From: Gnetum montanum
Taxonomy: Eukaryota; Streptophyta; Gnetopsida; Gnetales; Gnetaceae
Assembly (NCBI GenBank): GCA_015680685.1
Contig: MNCI01033691.1
Location: forward strand, 52,482-116,481
Direction of reading: 5' to 3'
DNA length: 64,000 nucleotides
Below, one piece after another: positions 20,734 through 34,613 of the stretch. Both the position numbers and the translations under genes were made by a program. The notes below the pieces were generated by a model, which did not search any database, was not told the DNA's origin, and saw only the letters and a list, made by a program, of their open reading frames with translations. Positions within the stretch are counted from its first letter, which is position 1, and each line of letters begins with the position of its first letter.

Positions 20734-23700
20734 TCATCTTATCATCTCTAACTCAGACAAGTCATCCATGGGCACATCAAGACCCATCAAGTCACCAGCA
20801 GTAGCTGGTAGACTTTCATCATCAATGTTCAACCAAGATCCAAAATCATGAGCTTGAACACCTAAATCATCAGGAACAAGATCGTCCATGCTAGGAAGAG
20901 GTATATTTGACAAATCTAAGTCTCCTTCTTCCTCATGTGATACAGTTTCCGTTGCACCATAGCTCTGCTCATCTTTAACTCTTACAATTTTATCGTCTAT
21001 CTTGTCAGAAGATGAAACTGGCAATGGCAATGGCTTTGGTGCTTCAGCTGTCTTTCCCACAAGACCATTAACAGAGACTGATAATTGGGTAGTCTTTTGC
21101 TTTGGTTTAGAGCCCTTTTTCCTTTCTCCTTTGGCATTGCTAATTCCTTGACGCCCACCTTTTGCTGCACCAGATCTAGTCAGAATCTCTTTGTTTTGAC
21201 CTTTACCATCTCTATCCCTTTCACTACGTTTCCCCTTTGCTCCACCAACCAGATTACAGCCAGATGAAGACACACCCTTCAAGAGTCCGTTTCCAACATC
21301 CTCAAGAGGAAGTTCCTTTTTCATTCGCGTGTTCCAAAGTTCATCTTTAACACCAACTTGCTCTACAGATGATGCCCCCACCTGGAGTGTGTCACATGAT
21401 TCCCTGTCTCCGTTGTCTGTTTTCTCCAACATAGTAGGATTCTCCACGGTCACTCCTGAAAATTAAACATTCAAAGATACTCAGATTCCATAGCTTCCTA
21501 AAAGCACATACATGTTGGCAAATAGGCATAATGCCGCACAACAATTTTCCAAGACGTTCAGCTTTGCCAAACATGCGTAATGCTGAAAAAAAAATTTCCA
21601 CAATGTTAACAATCGATAAGTGCTGCCTCTTCAGTTTACATTGCTAGTTTCATTTATAGACAGATAATAAAATGAATTCAAATTTACTGGTCTTGCAACG
21701 TTAGAGCACCTGATGTTTTCAGATCTAATGCAACATGAGTGGGTCCTGAAAGCACCGTTGCAGCTGCCACTTCTATTACATCGCTAACTGCTTTTGTATT
21801 TGTCTCGCCTCCAGATAAACCATGCAATCTTTCTTTCAATGAAGGTTCTGAAAAGCAGCTCTTGCCAGTTTCCTCAAATTTCCGGCATTTTGCTAAAGTA
21901 CGCCTAACAAAGGCTATGTTGGCCTGTTTTGCAACTTTACTCCCAGTACTCTTTCCCCCAGATGAATTTGTACCTCGGGAACCCTATAAGACATTGCACA
22001 AACGTCTAGCATCAAAATCTCAGGAAAGATCATGCTTTAAAATATGTCTATAGCAACTAACAGATTCTTACCAGGTACTTTTCATAAGCTTTCTCAACAA
22101 GTTTGCTCAGAGCAAGTAATTCAAGCTTCCTGATTACATATCAGTCGATGTCACGAACAGAATGAACATATTTGAAAAACATCAGTTGATATCTTCTTAA
22201 AAATTTACCCAAAGTAAAACGACAAGAATAGTTAATCTTCCGTGCACGACTTACCTCCCTTCGGCTTCTCTTTCTTCCGTAATAGCTTTTTCCAGATTGC
22301 ACATTTGATTCTTAGTTTTTGAGACCTTTGAAAAAGGAAGAAAGAACATGTGAATAACTTTAAAACATATTCCGAAGAAAACTATGCTATATAGCAAAAA
22401 GATAACAGGTTACGGGACTTGCAAAACATCGCGATTGCAAATTTCTCTCTACTTGTGTATATTTTTAAAACTGATTATTCAACAAAATCAGAGGCTGTAT
22501 AAATAACAAGAAATAATGTGATCCTAAACACCTGTAATTTCAGTCGTTCTTGAACCCTGCTAATATCTTCTGAGATCTCCTCTTCATCTCTCTGTGCCAA
22601 ATCCGGCTGGAAACATATTGTTGTTAGTATCACAATGAAACAAAGAATAGATTTGATACCCATTTAGAACTGTTGCTATAAATATATTAAAAAGCATTAT
22701 TGCCAAACATACCACGAACTCAGGAAACAATCCAATGCTGTGAAGTTCTAACAAAATTCTCTTATCGAGGCACATATTTTCATATGGTGTGTCATTGTTT
22801 GCAATATCTGAAATAACTCCATATGAATTGCAATTTGATAGTGAATCATTTTGACTTTTCACGCTTCTGTATGCATGCCTGCCTTCAAGGATCCTCAACT
22901 CTGGATTCAAACCTTCAATTTCAGATTGGAACAAATGTTCATCTTCAAGCCTTTGTCTTCCTACATTACGGTTTCTTGCAATATGGTGCTGGTACCCATT
23001 ACGAATGGTCCAATCATCATAGCAGGGGTCATTGTCTGTACCCTGGGAATATTCATTGTCTTTAGAATAACTGTCAGTTTGATTGCCAAGGCCAAATGAG
23101 AAATCACCTCTGCCCTGAGAATATTCATCTGGCTGTCCATTCTCATAGACTCTATTTGCTTCTTTGGCATCTTCTTCGATGATCAAAGCTGAAAGAAGCC
23201 TTTGAGAAAGGGGAATCATTGTTTCAAACCATTCACATTTTTCAGGAACATCATTCTGAATTTCATGATCAACTGCATCATTCGTCACAGTAGATTCCTT
23301 CTTCACAACAGCTGAGCTTGGACAGGATGTTAACGTACTACCTGTTACCTCTGCCTGAAAAAATAAAAAGATTGCAAAAAGGATTACGAATTTACGGTAA
23401 AAAGGTAAAAAATGTCTTTTTTCAGAGCTGCCAAAACATGCCAACACAATGGCACCTGAAGATTTACAAACCCAACAACGTTAAATCAATATGTTGAAGA
23501 TCCAACGAGAAAAAAACAAACAAGTGTAAAGGAATTTTTCATCCTTATTGATGGCACTTTAAGAAACTATAGCATAAATGAAATAGATAAATGTGTACCC
23601 TTCCATTATTTTCAATGCTAGAGGAAGAATGGAAAGCCGTTTCTTTATCCTCCAACTGTCTAATCTGCAAAAAGTAGTTCACATTCATAATAAAAATAAT

Positions 23701-26700
23701 ACTCTGTACATATGAATTCATATAATTTAGAAGGTAGAATAAACTAGATCATGTACAATTATATATGAATGAAAGTCACCATTGATAATACTTGTTTCTT
23801 GAGGTATAACATATCATCGTTAGTGATGTTAGCAAAAAATGGTTCCATGTGCTTCCAAAAGGTTCCTCCGCATCGTGATTCTGCCACAAATATTTGCATT
23901 TATAAATAAAAGAAGAAGAAGACATCATACAAATAGAAGTTTCCCGTAGTTCAGTTAAACAAGTTGATTTAAGTTTTACAAATCCATACCACTTGCTTTA
24001 ACCGCAGCATCTACTGCTAATAGCAGGTCTTCACGATCATCATCTGATTCTCCTGTAGAGATACATCTGGAAAACATCAATATTAATTCATTACTTCACA
24101 CTTTAAATACACATTCAAAATATAAAGCACATGCCTGTAAAATCCGACGATCCACTGTTCAGTGGCCTCCTTGGGCGTGTAATAGGTTTACGTTCTGATG
24201 AAAGCTTCTTACTTGGAGGCCTTCCTGATTTGCTGTGTAAAAAAGAAAAGAAAAAGGGGGGCCAAAATTTTCAATTTAGCAATACGAAGGCAACAACTGA
24301 CTACTACCGTATGTCTAGAAAACTTCAAGAAGTAAATGCATGTACAAATCCGTACACAAACAGTGGATATTAAGACATACATTTCTCCCTTCTCGGTAAC
24401 CGGCCTTGCACTCCGAAGTTGCTTTGATGTTGCAGCATTTTCTAGCTTTACAGTAGATTGTTGATTGTTGGCCTTAATAGGAGCTAAACCTCTGCCACTG
24501 CGTCCTTGTCTACGAACACCATCTCCACCACCTTCTTCTTTGGTGATGAGCTTTTTCTTCTGATGCAAAACCAAAGGCACAGCCTTCTGAACAGTTGGTA
24601 TAACCTTTTCTTCCAATTCACCTGGTCTCTTGTTTTTGTCCTTGCATTTATTATCACCTGCTCCAGACTCCTCACTCTCGGATAAACCAGCAGCGGTATT
24701 TTCATTTTTAAATTTTGTTTGTTGAGAACTGGTATTATTGGAAGAGCGCCTTTGAAATCCAGATGCATTACTCTCAGTGGATTCAGGTTTAGAACCAGAA
24801 TCCAAATTAGGAGATCCTTCAGCTAAAACTGATACATCATCTCGGCTTGAAACTGGTGGAACCATGCTTGTCCTCCTTGCAACACGTGGAAATTTTGTGA
24901 ACCTTTGATTTCCCCACGGTCCTACAGGAGGCGATGAAGATCGGGTTGGCAAAGGTCGCTTTCTATTATTGGATGTACCAGGAAGTTGAACTTTGTTTGC
25001 TCCTGAAGGTCGCTCCCAACCTTCAAACGTTGGAGATGGATGCGTAAAATGAGGAGAGGAATTCGCTGATGCACCAGAATTTGAACGAGGTGCTCGAGAT
25101 GCCTTTTTGGTGATTGGAATAGAGCTTGCAGTATGACTTTCATCTCGATTTGTTTGTCTGCGAAGATTTTGGACACTTAAATCATTTAATGAAATAATGC
25201 ATTTACTAAACTTTAAATGAATAAGAGTACACAACTATAACTTAAATCATAAGAATCAATCCACATCTGTAAAAGCATAACCACTGTCACAGACGTTGTT
25301 AAACGGGTTTGTCAGAACCCAAGCTATATGTACCCCAGCACAAATAGCGGATGAGTTACTTTCAAAGAATTTAAACAGAACATAAATGTCTCAGCATACC
25401 CAAAGGAATCGAACCTGTAACTTGCACAACCACAACCCACATGCTCTAACAAAGTGAGCTATGTGTCACTAATCACAGAGATGTTAAAACATTGGGAAGA
25501 AACCCATTAGATTTTCAAATTTTTCTTTTAAAAAAGAAACCAACCAAAAATTATTTGTTACACAGACTTTACAAATGTCATTGACATACTTGAGACTGCT
25601 TTTCACCACTGTTCGATCCTTTTCTGGAGGAGTTGGACGTTCTTTCTTATCAATTGCTGCTGTGGCACTGTCATGCTCATTTCTTGAAATATTACGCACA
25701 TTTAAGCTACCTGATTGTGAAGAGTTCTCAGCTTTATTGATTGGAAGCATACCATGAAATGTTCCAGACCTTAAAATAAAAATGCAGCAGCAATCAACAT
25801 TAGTTATGCACACAACTTCATGCATTTAGTCTCACAGTGATAGATTGCAGAGGAAAAGAAATAATCTCGAATATAAGAAGACATATAAAAGAGGCAAAAC
25901 ACACATAAATGCCATCCAAACGTTCATTCTTATTGACTAACATTGAATGAGTTTATCAGTTGAATTGCCAGTGAACCGAGAATTGAACGTACATTGAATG
26001 CTATTTGCTTTCAACAAAAGACGTTAATAACAAATTTTGCAAAAACTAAAACTATGAATGTTTCATCAACTTAGTAATTATGACATCAAATAAATAAATT
26101 AAATTTTGTTGACATAGATATGATTTGCTATGAAACTGTGCTTGACGCTAGAAGCATATTTTCTCTTCACTATTATTTCAATGGAATCATTCGATTAAAA
26201 GAATTATAAATGATTACATGGCCTAAATAAAGCAATAACAAAAAAGAAAATATATAGAGACAGGAAGTATTACAGCCACAATATCAGAGAGGAAAAAGAA
26301 CCGCAGACTTGTTTACCTAAAACTATGACTCTCACTTAATCTTGAGCGACCATCATTGGTAGGTCTTTGCTGCGCATTTCTTTTGATATCCCGATCACCA
26401 TCAACCATTCTATTTGTCATTGCATTGCCAGAGACATCTGATTTTATTCCAGAACGCTTTCCTTTTGGACCAGCTTGAAATGTACGTTCTTTATCATCTG
26501 GCTGGGCCAAGCAACTACCAGACCTCAATACTTCCCTGTCTCTGTCAACCAAAACAGAGGGCCTGGACAAGTTGTTTGGACGGCCTTCTGGCTGAACACA
26601 TATCAGTAAAAAAAAAATTGCTGTTAATCTTGAATAGATTGGACATTTGCATACAATTTGCAGACGGATACTAGTAGAACTACAATATTATCATGCAACA

Positions 26701-28051
26701 ACGAGCAAGGAAACGAAATCATCTGTTGGTTCTCTATTTAGAAAAATAGGAAACATGCCCTTAACCTACAAAAACATTGGCTCCAAAACAAACCAAACAC
26801 TCCTTTTATTATATCTAATAGTAAAAAGGTTCTTAAAAGCTTAAAAGCTTTAGAAGGTGAGGTAGATAGACATCCCGTGTCTAGATCTATATAGCTAAAA
26901 TACTATTGACACACTGTCTTTTAACTTACAAAAACAACTATGACAACTCCTTTTCTTGTTTAGGTCCACATTTAGATGTAGCCCATGGCAACCAAATAAC
27001 TGTAAGCTCCACGCACCCCATGGCATGTGAGCCTTTGCCAGTGAAAATGAAAAACAAATCTGGTATTGCTACTTAAAATCTTATTCCCTAATTACACTTA
27101 GAAACGCAAATATCTAATTCATTATTCACCTCTAACATCTGTGGCAAAAATACCTAAACCGCAGAAAGGCAAAAACTTTGTACTTCAAAAGAAGACTAAA
27201 AATGCTAAAAAATCATTCGAAGTAACTTTTCAATGGAAGACACAAACCCGTATATCAATAGATGTGCGTGTTTTCTTGCTAGGAACAGACAGCTTTCTTT
27301 CTTCAGATCTTTGAACCGATGAATCAACAGAATTTGGACCTTGATGAATTTGTGATCCAACTTTCACCAAATTACTAGGTGAAGTTCTGTCCCCCGACAC
27401 AGAAGAATTGGACACTAATTCTGTTCGAGGTCTCTTCCTTAAGGATAACGGCGGACGGTGCTTTTCCAATTTGTTGATAGCATCAATAAAACACTTAGAT
27501 CTTTCCCTGATCCAAAAGAAAAATTTTTAACTAAAAAAATTTAAAATATGCAATTAAATTTTAACCTTATAAATTCTAACTAAGTGCACTAGTGTGTAAA
27601 AGCAAGAAAAATACCTTGCTTTGAGAGAATTTTCCTGAAGATAAGATTTTACTCGTTTTAGTTCTTCTAACCCTAGTGATGAAAGTGGTTTGGGCTGCAC
27701 AGCTGGATCTTCTGATGCAAGACCAACAGCTGCAAGCATCACTTTTCTCAATTCCGGCTGCTTAGTTGATTTGCCATCACCCAATGACACTGAATCTGTT
27801 GACTGTACTTGTGACGCAACTTGATTCATAAGCTGAGAGAGAAACATATGATCTGTATGTTGCAATGTAGATCCCCTGGGAAGATTCGGCCCTCCTATCA
27901 TTCTATTGTCAATGCCTTCTCGAAAGCTACTTGACCTTTCTAAATTGGAAGCACCTGAGAAATGATTACGCTGCCCATTTGAATAGCTATTAAATGTGGA
28001 ACCATCTGTACTACTTGAGGAAATATCAAATCTTGGATTGCTTGCCATCAT
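20734..28051 (-). CDS. ADA3: ADA3-like SAGA histone acetyltransferase adaptor
   Basis: Fifteen coding exons can be followed: 28051-27615, 27506-27248, 26591-26317, 25769-25590, 25157-24381, 24232-24135, 24052-23990, 23880-23780, 23664-23599, 23354-22713, 22606-22532, 22325-22255, 22129-22072, 21983-21710, 21455-20734. Together they give 4098 nt, a whole number of codons, for 1365 residues (1364 if the second ATG is used). The N-terminus (MASNPRFDISSSS, then SSSFREG) and ELKRVKSYLQE match a plant family to which the Arabidopsis genes At2g19390 and At4g29790 belong. An Ada3-type region lies at about 945-1035: CLDKRILLELHSIGLFPE, the acidic DEEEISEDI helix and AYEKYL. The tail is acidic. ADA3 links the acetyltransferase GCN5 to ADA2 in SAGA; the role here is inferred from family. 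Intron 6 starts with GC rather than GT. The gene looks intact. Confidence 0.88.
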
Positions 28052-29400
28052 GTCTCTTTATTTACTCAACCACACAAAATCCTTAACAGAAACCAGTAAA
28101 TTATAGATACACAACAGCAACTGACAAGCTGCCACATAATTTTCTATTGATCACTGGTTCAAGATGCATACATGTTCAAGTTATTGAACCGCTCACTCGA
28201 TCATTTTATTTTTATAGCAAATAGCCTACAAAAAAATAATTAAAAAACAAAGCAATCAGTAAAACTTTGTATCCAAAGGAAAAATTCAACCTTCATTTCC
28301 AGTGATCAAATCATGAAGAAAAACATGCTTCCAAAATAAACCTAAACAGAAAGAAAAAAAAAACGAAAAGACAAACACATTTGAAACGAAAACATAGTAA
28401 CCACCGACCGAAATTTTGAGTAACTAATGACAAGAATAAATAAGTAAATCCAATTGTACGCTAAATTTTAGCTGGAATCACCTACAACAGTTAGCTAAAC
28501 ATGATCACCATAGAGAACTTCATTGCATCATCCCAGTTGAACAATTGACTAAGCCGTTATCAAACATCATTTGAGTGTTCAACTCCCACTATCGCGGATG
28601 CACTAAAGTTAAAAAGTTAAAAACAATTACGTTTTAAAAATACAATCCGTTCACTCATAACATTAAAAACCCTCATATTTAACATCCATTATTAACCAAA
28701 AAAACCCACGATCGAACATTACAGTGAAGTGCATTTCCTTGAGATCAGAACACGTTCAAATCGCGAATTTCAAGTGGAGCTACTAGCGAATTCTCCTGAA
28801 GAAACGCGAAAAGCAAAGACGAAAAAAAGTCGCAGAGCGCACTTCAGCTCCCTCGGAAGATGACAGCGAAATCCCAGAAAACCCGAATTCAACCACCAAA
28901 CGCGCTGCCGATTTTTTAATTTTTTAAAAAAATATATCCGAAATCGGGGAAACAGAAAACATCGGAAAGGCAGGTAAGAAGCTATCGGCAAGCAAAAACC
29001 CTGGACAGCTACCCCAAAAAAATTAGGGCAAAATCGCGGCGATCGGAACCACAAATTGAGGCGCGGAAAATCGCAGAAACACTGGTGCACGTACAATTGG
29101 AGAAGAGATTGTGTAGAATTCAGTGTAAGATTTGAGCAACGGTGAGGCATCACACGTACCTGCACAGGCCGGATCACTGAAGTGGGCGCCGTGGATCCGC
29201 AGTTACCAGGCGAGGGTTTCATGCATCGACAACAAAATTTGGCGTCGTCGTGACCCTTTTTCGCATAATTATTTTGCCTTTCAACACTCTCTCTCTCTTT
29301 CGTTCGCCCCCTCCGTCCCTCGTACATAACATGTAGTAGCGCCCCCAGCAGTAGCAGGGGCACATTACACAAACAACATCAGCAGCAACAGCAATAACCA
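28052..29400 (-). other. 5' leader of the ADA3-like gene with a large UTR intron
   Basis: A donor CTGTGCAG|GTACGTG at about 29162 and acceptor-like TAAATAAAGAG|AC just before the ATG suggest a leader intron of about 1.1 kb. The GA-rich run (complement of CTCTCTCTCT at 29288) lies in the leader or promoter. From 29400 to 30215 I see no gene. Confidence 0.45.
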
Positions 29401-30215
29401 AAAAAAAACTCTGGCACCAAAATAAGGGAAACGGATTACACAGCAGGGTAAACTATCAATAATAATAATGATGATGATCCTAAAATCAAGTCTCCGCCAG
29501 TATATGCATGGCCCGGCAGTTAATTTTGTCTGGGAATGGGCTGGGCAATTGACTCGTGCGTGCGTGGACACTACTTTGATGCAGGGATCAACGGCGTCGT
29601 TGTTTTGTTTTTTGTTTCCTTTCTCTTCTTTTAGATTCCCGTTTTGAGTTGCCCCGTAGAAGAATAATATAGTCTTCCTTCCGAGAAGGATAAGGTTGCA
29701 TTTATATGATTTTACAATCCGTTTGCCTACATTGGGACACAAAGTTTGTGATGGAGCGTGTGACGTTGAGTGGCGAAGCGCCCTTAATCTCGCGTGATAA
29801 ATGTTGTTGATTTGTACGTGGACTTGGGTAGGAAAGCCGCGGTGAAGAGGTGGAAGCAAACTTTGAGCTACGTATTTTCCCAAACAACTTGGCTGTCTAA
29901 GGCACGTTTCATTACTTACTTTGTGCTCTCATGCTGCCGACGCAAGGTAGTTTTGATAGAAATGTGTTCTTGTAGAACGCTATGAGTGACGTCGTGCTGT
30001 ATGGTGAAGGCCGTTATCGGCTTAGGTAATGATAAAGAGGTGTCTTCTTGCCATGGCGATCAATGTTGATATCATAGCTAAAAGCTTGTAACCAAGCTTG
30101 GAATTTGAAGCATAAATTATTGCATTTTTCATATATTTGTGCGTAGAATTTGAAAAGTGTCTAAAAAATGTATGGAGATATAGATTAATATACATATATT
30201 AAGTAAATGTCTAAG

Positions 30216-30648
30216 CTAGCTTAGATATCTATAAATTGGCCAAGATGATTTTAAAAAAAATGATGTTAACCAAGCCCAACTACTGGACGAGGTAACAAAA
30301 CAACTGAAAACGGAATCACTCATCCTTCCTCTGTTTCTCTACCACTTACCCAATTTAGTTTTACCATCTCGGTCAAGTTTGCTCTTTCTTTGTTCGTTCA
30401 TGGCATTTTTGAGAAATAAATCTCTTGCATAAATAATGCTCAAAAACGCCATGAACAAACAAAGAAAGAGCAAACTTGACCGAGAGGGTAAAACTAAATT
30501 GGGTAAGTGGTAGAGAAACAGAGTGGGAGTGAGTGATTCCATTTTTAGTTATCTTGTTATCTCGTTTAGTAATCGAGCTTGGTTAGCATCATTTTTTTTA
30601 AAATCATATTGGCCAATTTATAGATATATATATATATATCTAAGCTAG
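30216..30648. mobile_element. Foldback MITE with about 200-bp arms
   Basis: The ends CTAGCTTAGATATCTATAAA and its reverse complement (with an expanded TA run) enclose two arms that pair almost perfectly, including TTGGCCAA..., ACCACTTACCCAATTTAGTT and GTCAAGTTTGCTCTTTCTTT. The loop is about 27 nt around 30416-30442. It has no coding capacity. The transposon superfamily is not evident and I could not settle a target duplication. A transcript would fold into a long hairpin. Confidence 0.85.
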
Positions 30649-30754
30649 TGGAGCAATTTCACGGGCTATGGGTAGAATTTAATTATTTTTTTATTTTTTA
30701 AGTTATCATCACTATTTGCATTCCAAATAATATATACTTTTAAACATAAATTGG

Positions 30755-31900
30755 TTAAAATAAAAGTTTATATATTTCATATACATTGATGAAGGAATAC
30801 ATTGCACAATTATTGCAACAAACATTATAGGGCTGTATAATAGGATTGAGCAAAAGGCAAAATACAATGATAAGTGTGAACTTAATATACCTAATCCTCC
30901 AATTGAGCAAAACGAACTTCCTATGCAATTCTACTTGAAGATGTTTAGCATCTGAAATTTTTCCATATCTTTGCACATGGAAAGGAGGATGAATCTTTAA
31001 AGAATCAATGGTCTTGACTCTAGATAATGCAACAAACNNNNNNNNNNNNNNNNNNNNNNNNNNNNNNNNNNNNNNNNNNNNNNNNNNNNNNNNNNNNNNN
31101 NNNNNNNNNNNNNNNNNNNNNNNNNNNNNNNNNNNNNNNNNNNNNNNNNNNNNNNNNNNNNNNNNNNNNNNNNNNNNNNNNNNNNNNNNNNNNNNNNNNN
31201 NNNNNNNNNNNNNNNNNNNNNNNNNNNNNNNNNNNNNNNNNNNNNNNNNNNNNNNNNNNNNNNNNNNNNNNNNNNAAATCTTTCTGTATCTTTGCACATG
31301 AAAAAGATGATAAATCTTTAAAGAATCAATGGTCTTGACTCCAAATAATGCAACAAACATTAGACCCATAACTTCTCTTGAACCAATGTGAATAGTAGCC
31401 TTATCTAGTGTCATTCAAATTTATGAATAGTCATGGCCCATGCCAACCGTAATGGTGAATAACGAGATGCTCCTTAGACCATAAGTACAATTGGCACATG
31501 ATGAGGATTACAATTATCAAAGGCACATCCAACATAAGAGTCAAAATCAATAATAACGTATAATGGTAATGCAGGTGGCTATTTACCTTAAGGATACATA
31601 ATACTGTAAATCATGCCAAGTGCACCATTCACCAATCCTACTTCAGGTCAAAGGTTAACTGTAAACATTACCTTTGCACCTTCACATATAAGCAGAGACT
31701 GCATTAGTTGTTGCAATAAATAGTTGTTGCACTATTTGTTGCAGTAGATGGTTGTTGTTGCTGATTTTGAATAAAGTGTTCTTCACCTTCTCTATTGGGA
31801 CTAATAGCAGCAGAATCCATGTTTCTAAAAATGCATGAATTCCAATATTGCATCTCTTAATCTTGTAACACGATGCCTAAGTTCAATATCTTTAACTACT
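30755..31900 (-). pseudogene. PIF1-like helicase C-terminus, copy B
   Basis: The frame at 31414-31280 reads TLDKATIHIGSREVMGLMFV and runs on to VKTIDSLKI, the best match in the window to the end of a PIF1-type helicase. The second tandem tail follows after the gap (FVALSRVKTIDSLKIHPPF, then SDAKHLQVELHRKF). Further upstream in the gene (about 31500-31700) the GARVMLT-type segment is present in decayed form. ATPase motifs of the N-terminal half are not present. Confidence 0.65.
31038..31275. other. Assembly gap of 238 N
   Basis: It falls between the two tandem helicase tails of copy B, matching the repeat where copy A also has its gap. Confidence 1.
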
Positions 31901-32087
31901 GAATCACATCGTAACCGTCATCACCTTAACCATTGTCATGATTGTAATCATCACTGTAACCATAATCGTCATTGTTTATAATAATAATAAATATTTATTA
32001 TTACTGTAATCGTAACCACCACCATTTATAATAATAATAAATATTCAATATTACCCACCGTTTATAATAATAAATATTCATTATTAC

Positions 32088-33140
32088 TGATGAGTGGCGA
32101 GGTACCCCTACACTCCACCATACGAATACGAGCGTACACGCGCGATCCGGTCGAACTCCGCAGACTAAATGCCTTAACGCCACAAGAAACACTTGGGGTT
32201 AATCGTTCGTTGTCTTCCCAGGCTTGCTTGTATGTGTCACGGTGTATGGTTAAGCAAGTCTGAGGTATGTGATTTTTTTGGTATTTTCGGCTTATCTTCT
32301 ATGCTACCAGGAGAAAGGGTTGAGAAACTAAGCTAACTCTAACTAAGATCTAAGTCTAAATTAACTAGCGTCAGCATCCGTTCCCACTTGTCGGACACAC
32401 CCTGAACTATGCAACTGCAGCTTACCAAACGCTAATCGTTACTGGGATCGCCGCACGTAACGCAAGTGCTCGAAGTGGTTGTACTGAGGCACCTATTTAG
32501 CCTACGTGTGATAAGCAGCCGATTCCTTAGCCAGCCGTACACACCCGTGGGTGCTCGTAACTAAGTCGTACTTATCACACGATCTAGCCTAGCAATGAGC
32601 AGCTGATTCCTCAACTAGCCGTACACATTAGACCCTGGAGTTACCAAGCACAGAATCCTGGAATACGCTACTGGGTTACCAAGCATCCAATGCTTGTAAT
32701 TGAGTCGTACTCATGCATTGCGTCAAGCAGCCGATTCCTTGACTAGCCGTACACGCCCGTAGACGCTCGTAATCAAGTCGTACTTAAACGCACTAGGAAA
32801 GCAGTAAATAAAGCAATAAATGAAACCACGTGCTGCAAGGTTTATCCAAACAAGTTCGTCTTTATTGCCGTACACAACTTGGGTTCAGGTTACAAGCTGC
32901 TCGAATAAAGAGCCGTTCACTCTAGGACTCCTACTGCGGGCACATGGGGAAAAATTCTAACTCTGGAGTGATCAATCTGCCAGAGCTTCACTACACTAGC
33001 CAGGATTGGGAAATGAAGGGAGTGCCGCCTCTTATTTATAGAAATGGCGGCGGGACGCGATATCGCGTACGCGATATCGCAGGAGAAGACGCGATATCGC
33101 GTACGCGATATCGCGGCCTAGTGCAAATCGCGTCTCATCA
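32088..33140 (-). mobile_element. Solo LTR (1053 bp) with perfect target duplication
   Basis: Read on the minus strand it starts TGATGAGACG and ends GCCACTCATCA. It is flanked by ATTAC on both sides (32083-32087 and 33141-33145), and the uninterrupted site is seen in copy A. GCGATATCGC palindromes stand at 33055-33130, just upstream of a TATA box on the minus strand. No internal region is present, so it is the product of LTR-LTR recombination. Confidence 0.92.
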
Positions 33141-33763
33141 ATTACCCACGTCGGTCCTACATGTGAGAGAATACGAAGAGATGAAGGGGGAGCCCAAGGG
33201 TCGAGGGGTGTCAATTGAATAGAGATTCGGCTCCCCTATAGTGACTCTTTGGCTCTCTTGCATGTGGTGCGTGCATGTGAAGGAATACAAAGAGATGAAT
33301 GGGAAGCTTAGGGGTTAGGGGGCATTAATCGAGTAGAGATTCAACTCCCCTATACTGATTCTTTAGCTCCCATGCATGTGGCGCATGCGAGTAAGGGAAT
33401 ACGAAGAAATCAAACTAAATTGGCATTACAACATATATTTGTAATGCATATTTGTTCGTGGAGATATAAAAAATCGTGTTACAAATGCATAAATAATGTT
33501 ATTATTATATCACGAGTTTTTGTATATTGACATTACTGTTACAATGGACAAAATATGAATGATGCTAACATCTCATTCATAATTATTATATTATAATTAT
33601 TGTGGAATCCAATANTATAATGAAATGATTATAAATAACCAACTTTATTTATAATAAAATGTTTATAATCATTATATATAATCATTTATGTTTATGATTA
33701 TAAATATATCATTATATATAACTGAGATTATGAATAACCCAGATAAATATAATCATTGGCTCA

Positions 33764-34613
33764 TGATGGGATGCGCTATTGCGGGCATTCGCCATGATAT
33801 CGTGTACACGATATCGCGTCCGCTGCCATATCGCATCCCACGCGATATCGCGTCATCCCCCGCGATATCACAGTGCGTCGCTAAGTCTATAAATAAGAGG
33901 CGACTCTCCCTTTGTTTCTCATCTAGATCTAGACCCTTAGTGAAACTCTGGTAGTTTTACCTCTCCAGAGATAGAATATTTTTCATGTGCCCGTAGTAGG
34001 AGCTCCAAAGTGAACGGATCTTTATTTGAGCAAATATTGTACCTGAACACATGTTTGTGTATGGCAATAAAGACGAACTTCTTGGATAAACCTTGCAGTG
34101 CATGAAATAGGCTAAATAGGATTTTAATTAATGTTATTTATTATTTATCATTTAAATGCTTTATTAGTTATTAATCTCTCTTAACCCTTCTCTCCTAGTT
34201 AAGTGCCTTAGTACGACCGCTTCGAGCACGTGCGTTACGCTTGGTGATCCTAGCAACGATTAGCATTTGGTAACCAAGGTTGCATCGGTTCAGGGTGTGA
34301 ACGGTAAGTGGGAACGGATGCTGACGCTAGGTTAATTAAGGCTTAGTTAGTTAGTTAAAGTTAGTTAATTACTCTCTTCATCCTTTACGTTGTCAGCATA
34401 GGAGATAAAACTGAAAAGCTATAAAAATCACATACCTCATACTTACTTAACCATACACCGTGACAAATACAAGTAAGTTTGGGAAGACAATGAATAATTA
34501 ACCTTAAGTGTTCCATAAGGCATGTAGCCACTTAGTCTGCGGAGTTCGACCAGATCGTGCGTGCTACGCTCGTATTCGTATGGTTAAGTGTAGGGATACC
34601 TCGCCACTCATCA
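33764..34613 (+). mobile_element. Solo LTR (850 bp) of the same family, opposite orientation
   Basis: TGATGGGATGCG ... CCACTCATCA, flanked by GCTCA and GCTCC, the empty site in copy A being GCTCC. It carries GATATCGC-type palindromes at 33795-33870, a TATA box at 33888 (TATAAATAAG) and an AATAAA at about 34067 in CAATAAAGACGAACTTCTT. It is an independent insertion into copy B. Confidence 0.9.
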
